Below, in pieces: positions 63,560-64,000 of a stretch of DNA of 64,000 nucleotides. Every line of letters starts with the position of its first letter. Position 1 is the first letter of the stretch. The stretch is from positions 17,588,736 to 17,652,735 of the forward strand of contig OU862931.1 in assembly GCA_917880885.1 (NCBI GenBank). Reading direction: 5' to 3'. A model generated the notes under the pieces. The model ran no database searches and was not told the origin of the DNA. It saw only the letters and a program-made list of their open reading frames with translations. The stretch comes from Limnephilus marmoratus. Its lineage: Eukaryota > Arthropoda > Insecta > Trichoptera > Limnephilidae. Made by a program: the position numbers and the translations under genes.

Positions 63560-63995
63560 GGTACTAGCTGGTCCCGGCATGCGTTGCTATGCCACTTAAT
63601 AAAGAAATTGTTTCTCCCTGCGTGTCCTTTCCCACTCCGTCACCTCCACCTTCCCTATCCCCACTCCACTCCCCCCCCTTCCCCCGTCCCGCGAACCCCC
63701 CTCTCGAGTTCCCCTCCCCTTCCCCTATCCCAGGTTCCCCTCCCCCTCCATGGTTCCCATCCCCCATCTCTCTCTCCCTCCCGCTTTCCATAGCAATAGC
63801 CGCTTCCTCGCGTGCCACCAATAGCAATTTTTTTATACAAATTTCAGAATGCCAGAGCTCATCTGAAGTTTTATAAAAACCTTGTCCTGACAATAACGAA
63901 CACACAAAAAAAAGAATTATCCAATTTGGTGCAGTCGTTCGAAAGTTATGCACTTAGCAACACATTCAGCGATTCATTTTTATATTATAGACTTA
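63560..63995 (+). repeat. Dispersed repeat 'TAGCTGGTCCCGGC', with C-rich tract
   Basis: Head 'TAGCTGGTCCCGGCATGCG' and tail 'AATTATCCAATTTGGTGCAG', 'TCGTTCGAAAGTTATGCAC'. Between them 63,620-63,790 is C/T-rich low complexity ('CCCCTCCCCTTCCCCTATCC'). Frames with runs of Pro or Gly across it come from composition. Confidence 0.6.
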
Positions 63996-64000
63996 CATTA

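Noticed and set aside
63564..63953. Gly/Arg-rich 129-codon frame and opposed Pro-rich frames
   Set aside because: Arise from a C/T-rich low-complexity tract; no domain or start context.

Overview
This is AT-rich eukaryotic DNA (roughly two thirds A+T), almost certainly from an arthropod and most likely an insect. Evidence: intron-like GT..AG boundaries in one transposase remnant, 5'-truncated LINE reverse-transcriptase ends, Penelope-like and mariner remnants, tRNA-derived SINEs, TTAA-flanked MITEs, frequent ACCTACCT/TAGGTACC runs and the 'CCTACTAATATTATAAAGG' repeat head common in insect genomes. The order (Lepidoptera or Hemiptera would both fit) cannot be fixed from this window. I see no bacterial gene organisation and no convincing intact host protein gene.

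The window is a graveyard of layered mobile elements. (1) Nine or more C-terminal LINE fragments lie at about 4.8, 6.3-6.7, 7.7-8.2, 12.3-13.0, 28.6-29.3, 32.4-33.4, 39.5-39.85, 41.2-41.7 and 47.4-48.3 kb; nearly all are 5'-truncated and frameshifted. (2) Penelope-like elements (PLEs) at 20.8-21.3 and 43.5-44.1 kb carry a GIY-YIG endonuclease end and hammerhead ribozyme motifs; further hammerhead-like motifs lie at 23.0, 26.5, 30.6 and 42.8 kb. (3) A high-copy ~0.4-0.55 kb family, called R1 here, has at least 14 full or partial copies from 11 to 62.6 kb and a conserved nested hairpin at its A-rich end. (4) A second family, R2, recurs at 18.1, 28.3, 36.3, 36.6, 45.0, 45.8-46.4 and 52.2 kb. (5) A ~420 bp MITE family flanked by TTAA occurs at 16.4, 29.8, 33.7, 53.4, 60.5 and 61.0 kb; one copy is split by a hAT-like element with an 8 bp target duplication. 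(6) tRNA-derived SINEs and foldback elements are scattered through the window.

Notable structures are a foldback element at 35.9-37.2 kb whose ~390 bp arms contain a minisatellite; a two-exon, internally shortened transposase gene at 57.9-58.6 kb; a mariner C-terminus lying exactly between two ~80 bp inverted arms at 52.5-52.9 kb; a perfect 87 bp inverted repeat holding two opposed hammerhead motifs at 21.1-21.3 kb; and a 338 bp direct duplication near the left end. Stretches with no recognised feature are described as such. They may hold old repeats, introns or intergenic DNA that cannot be classified by eye.
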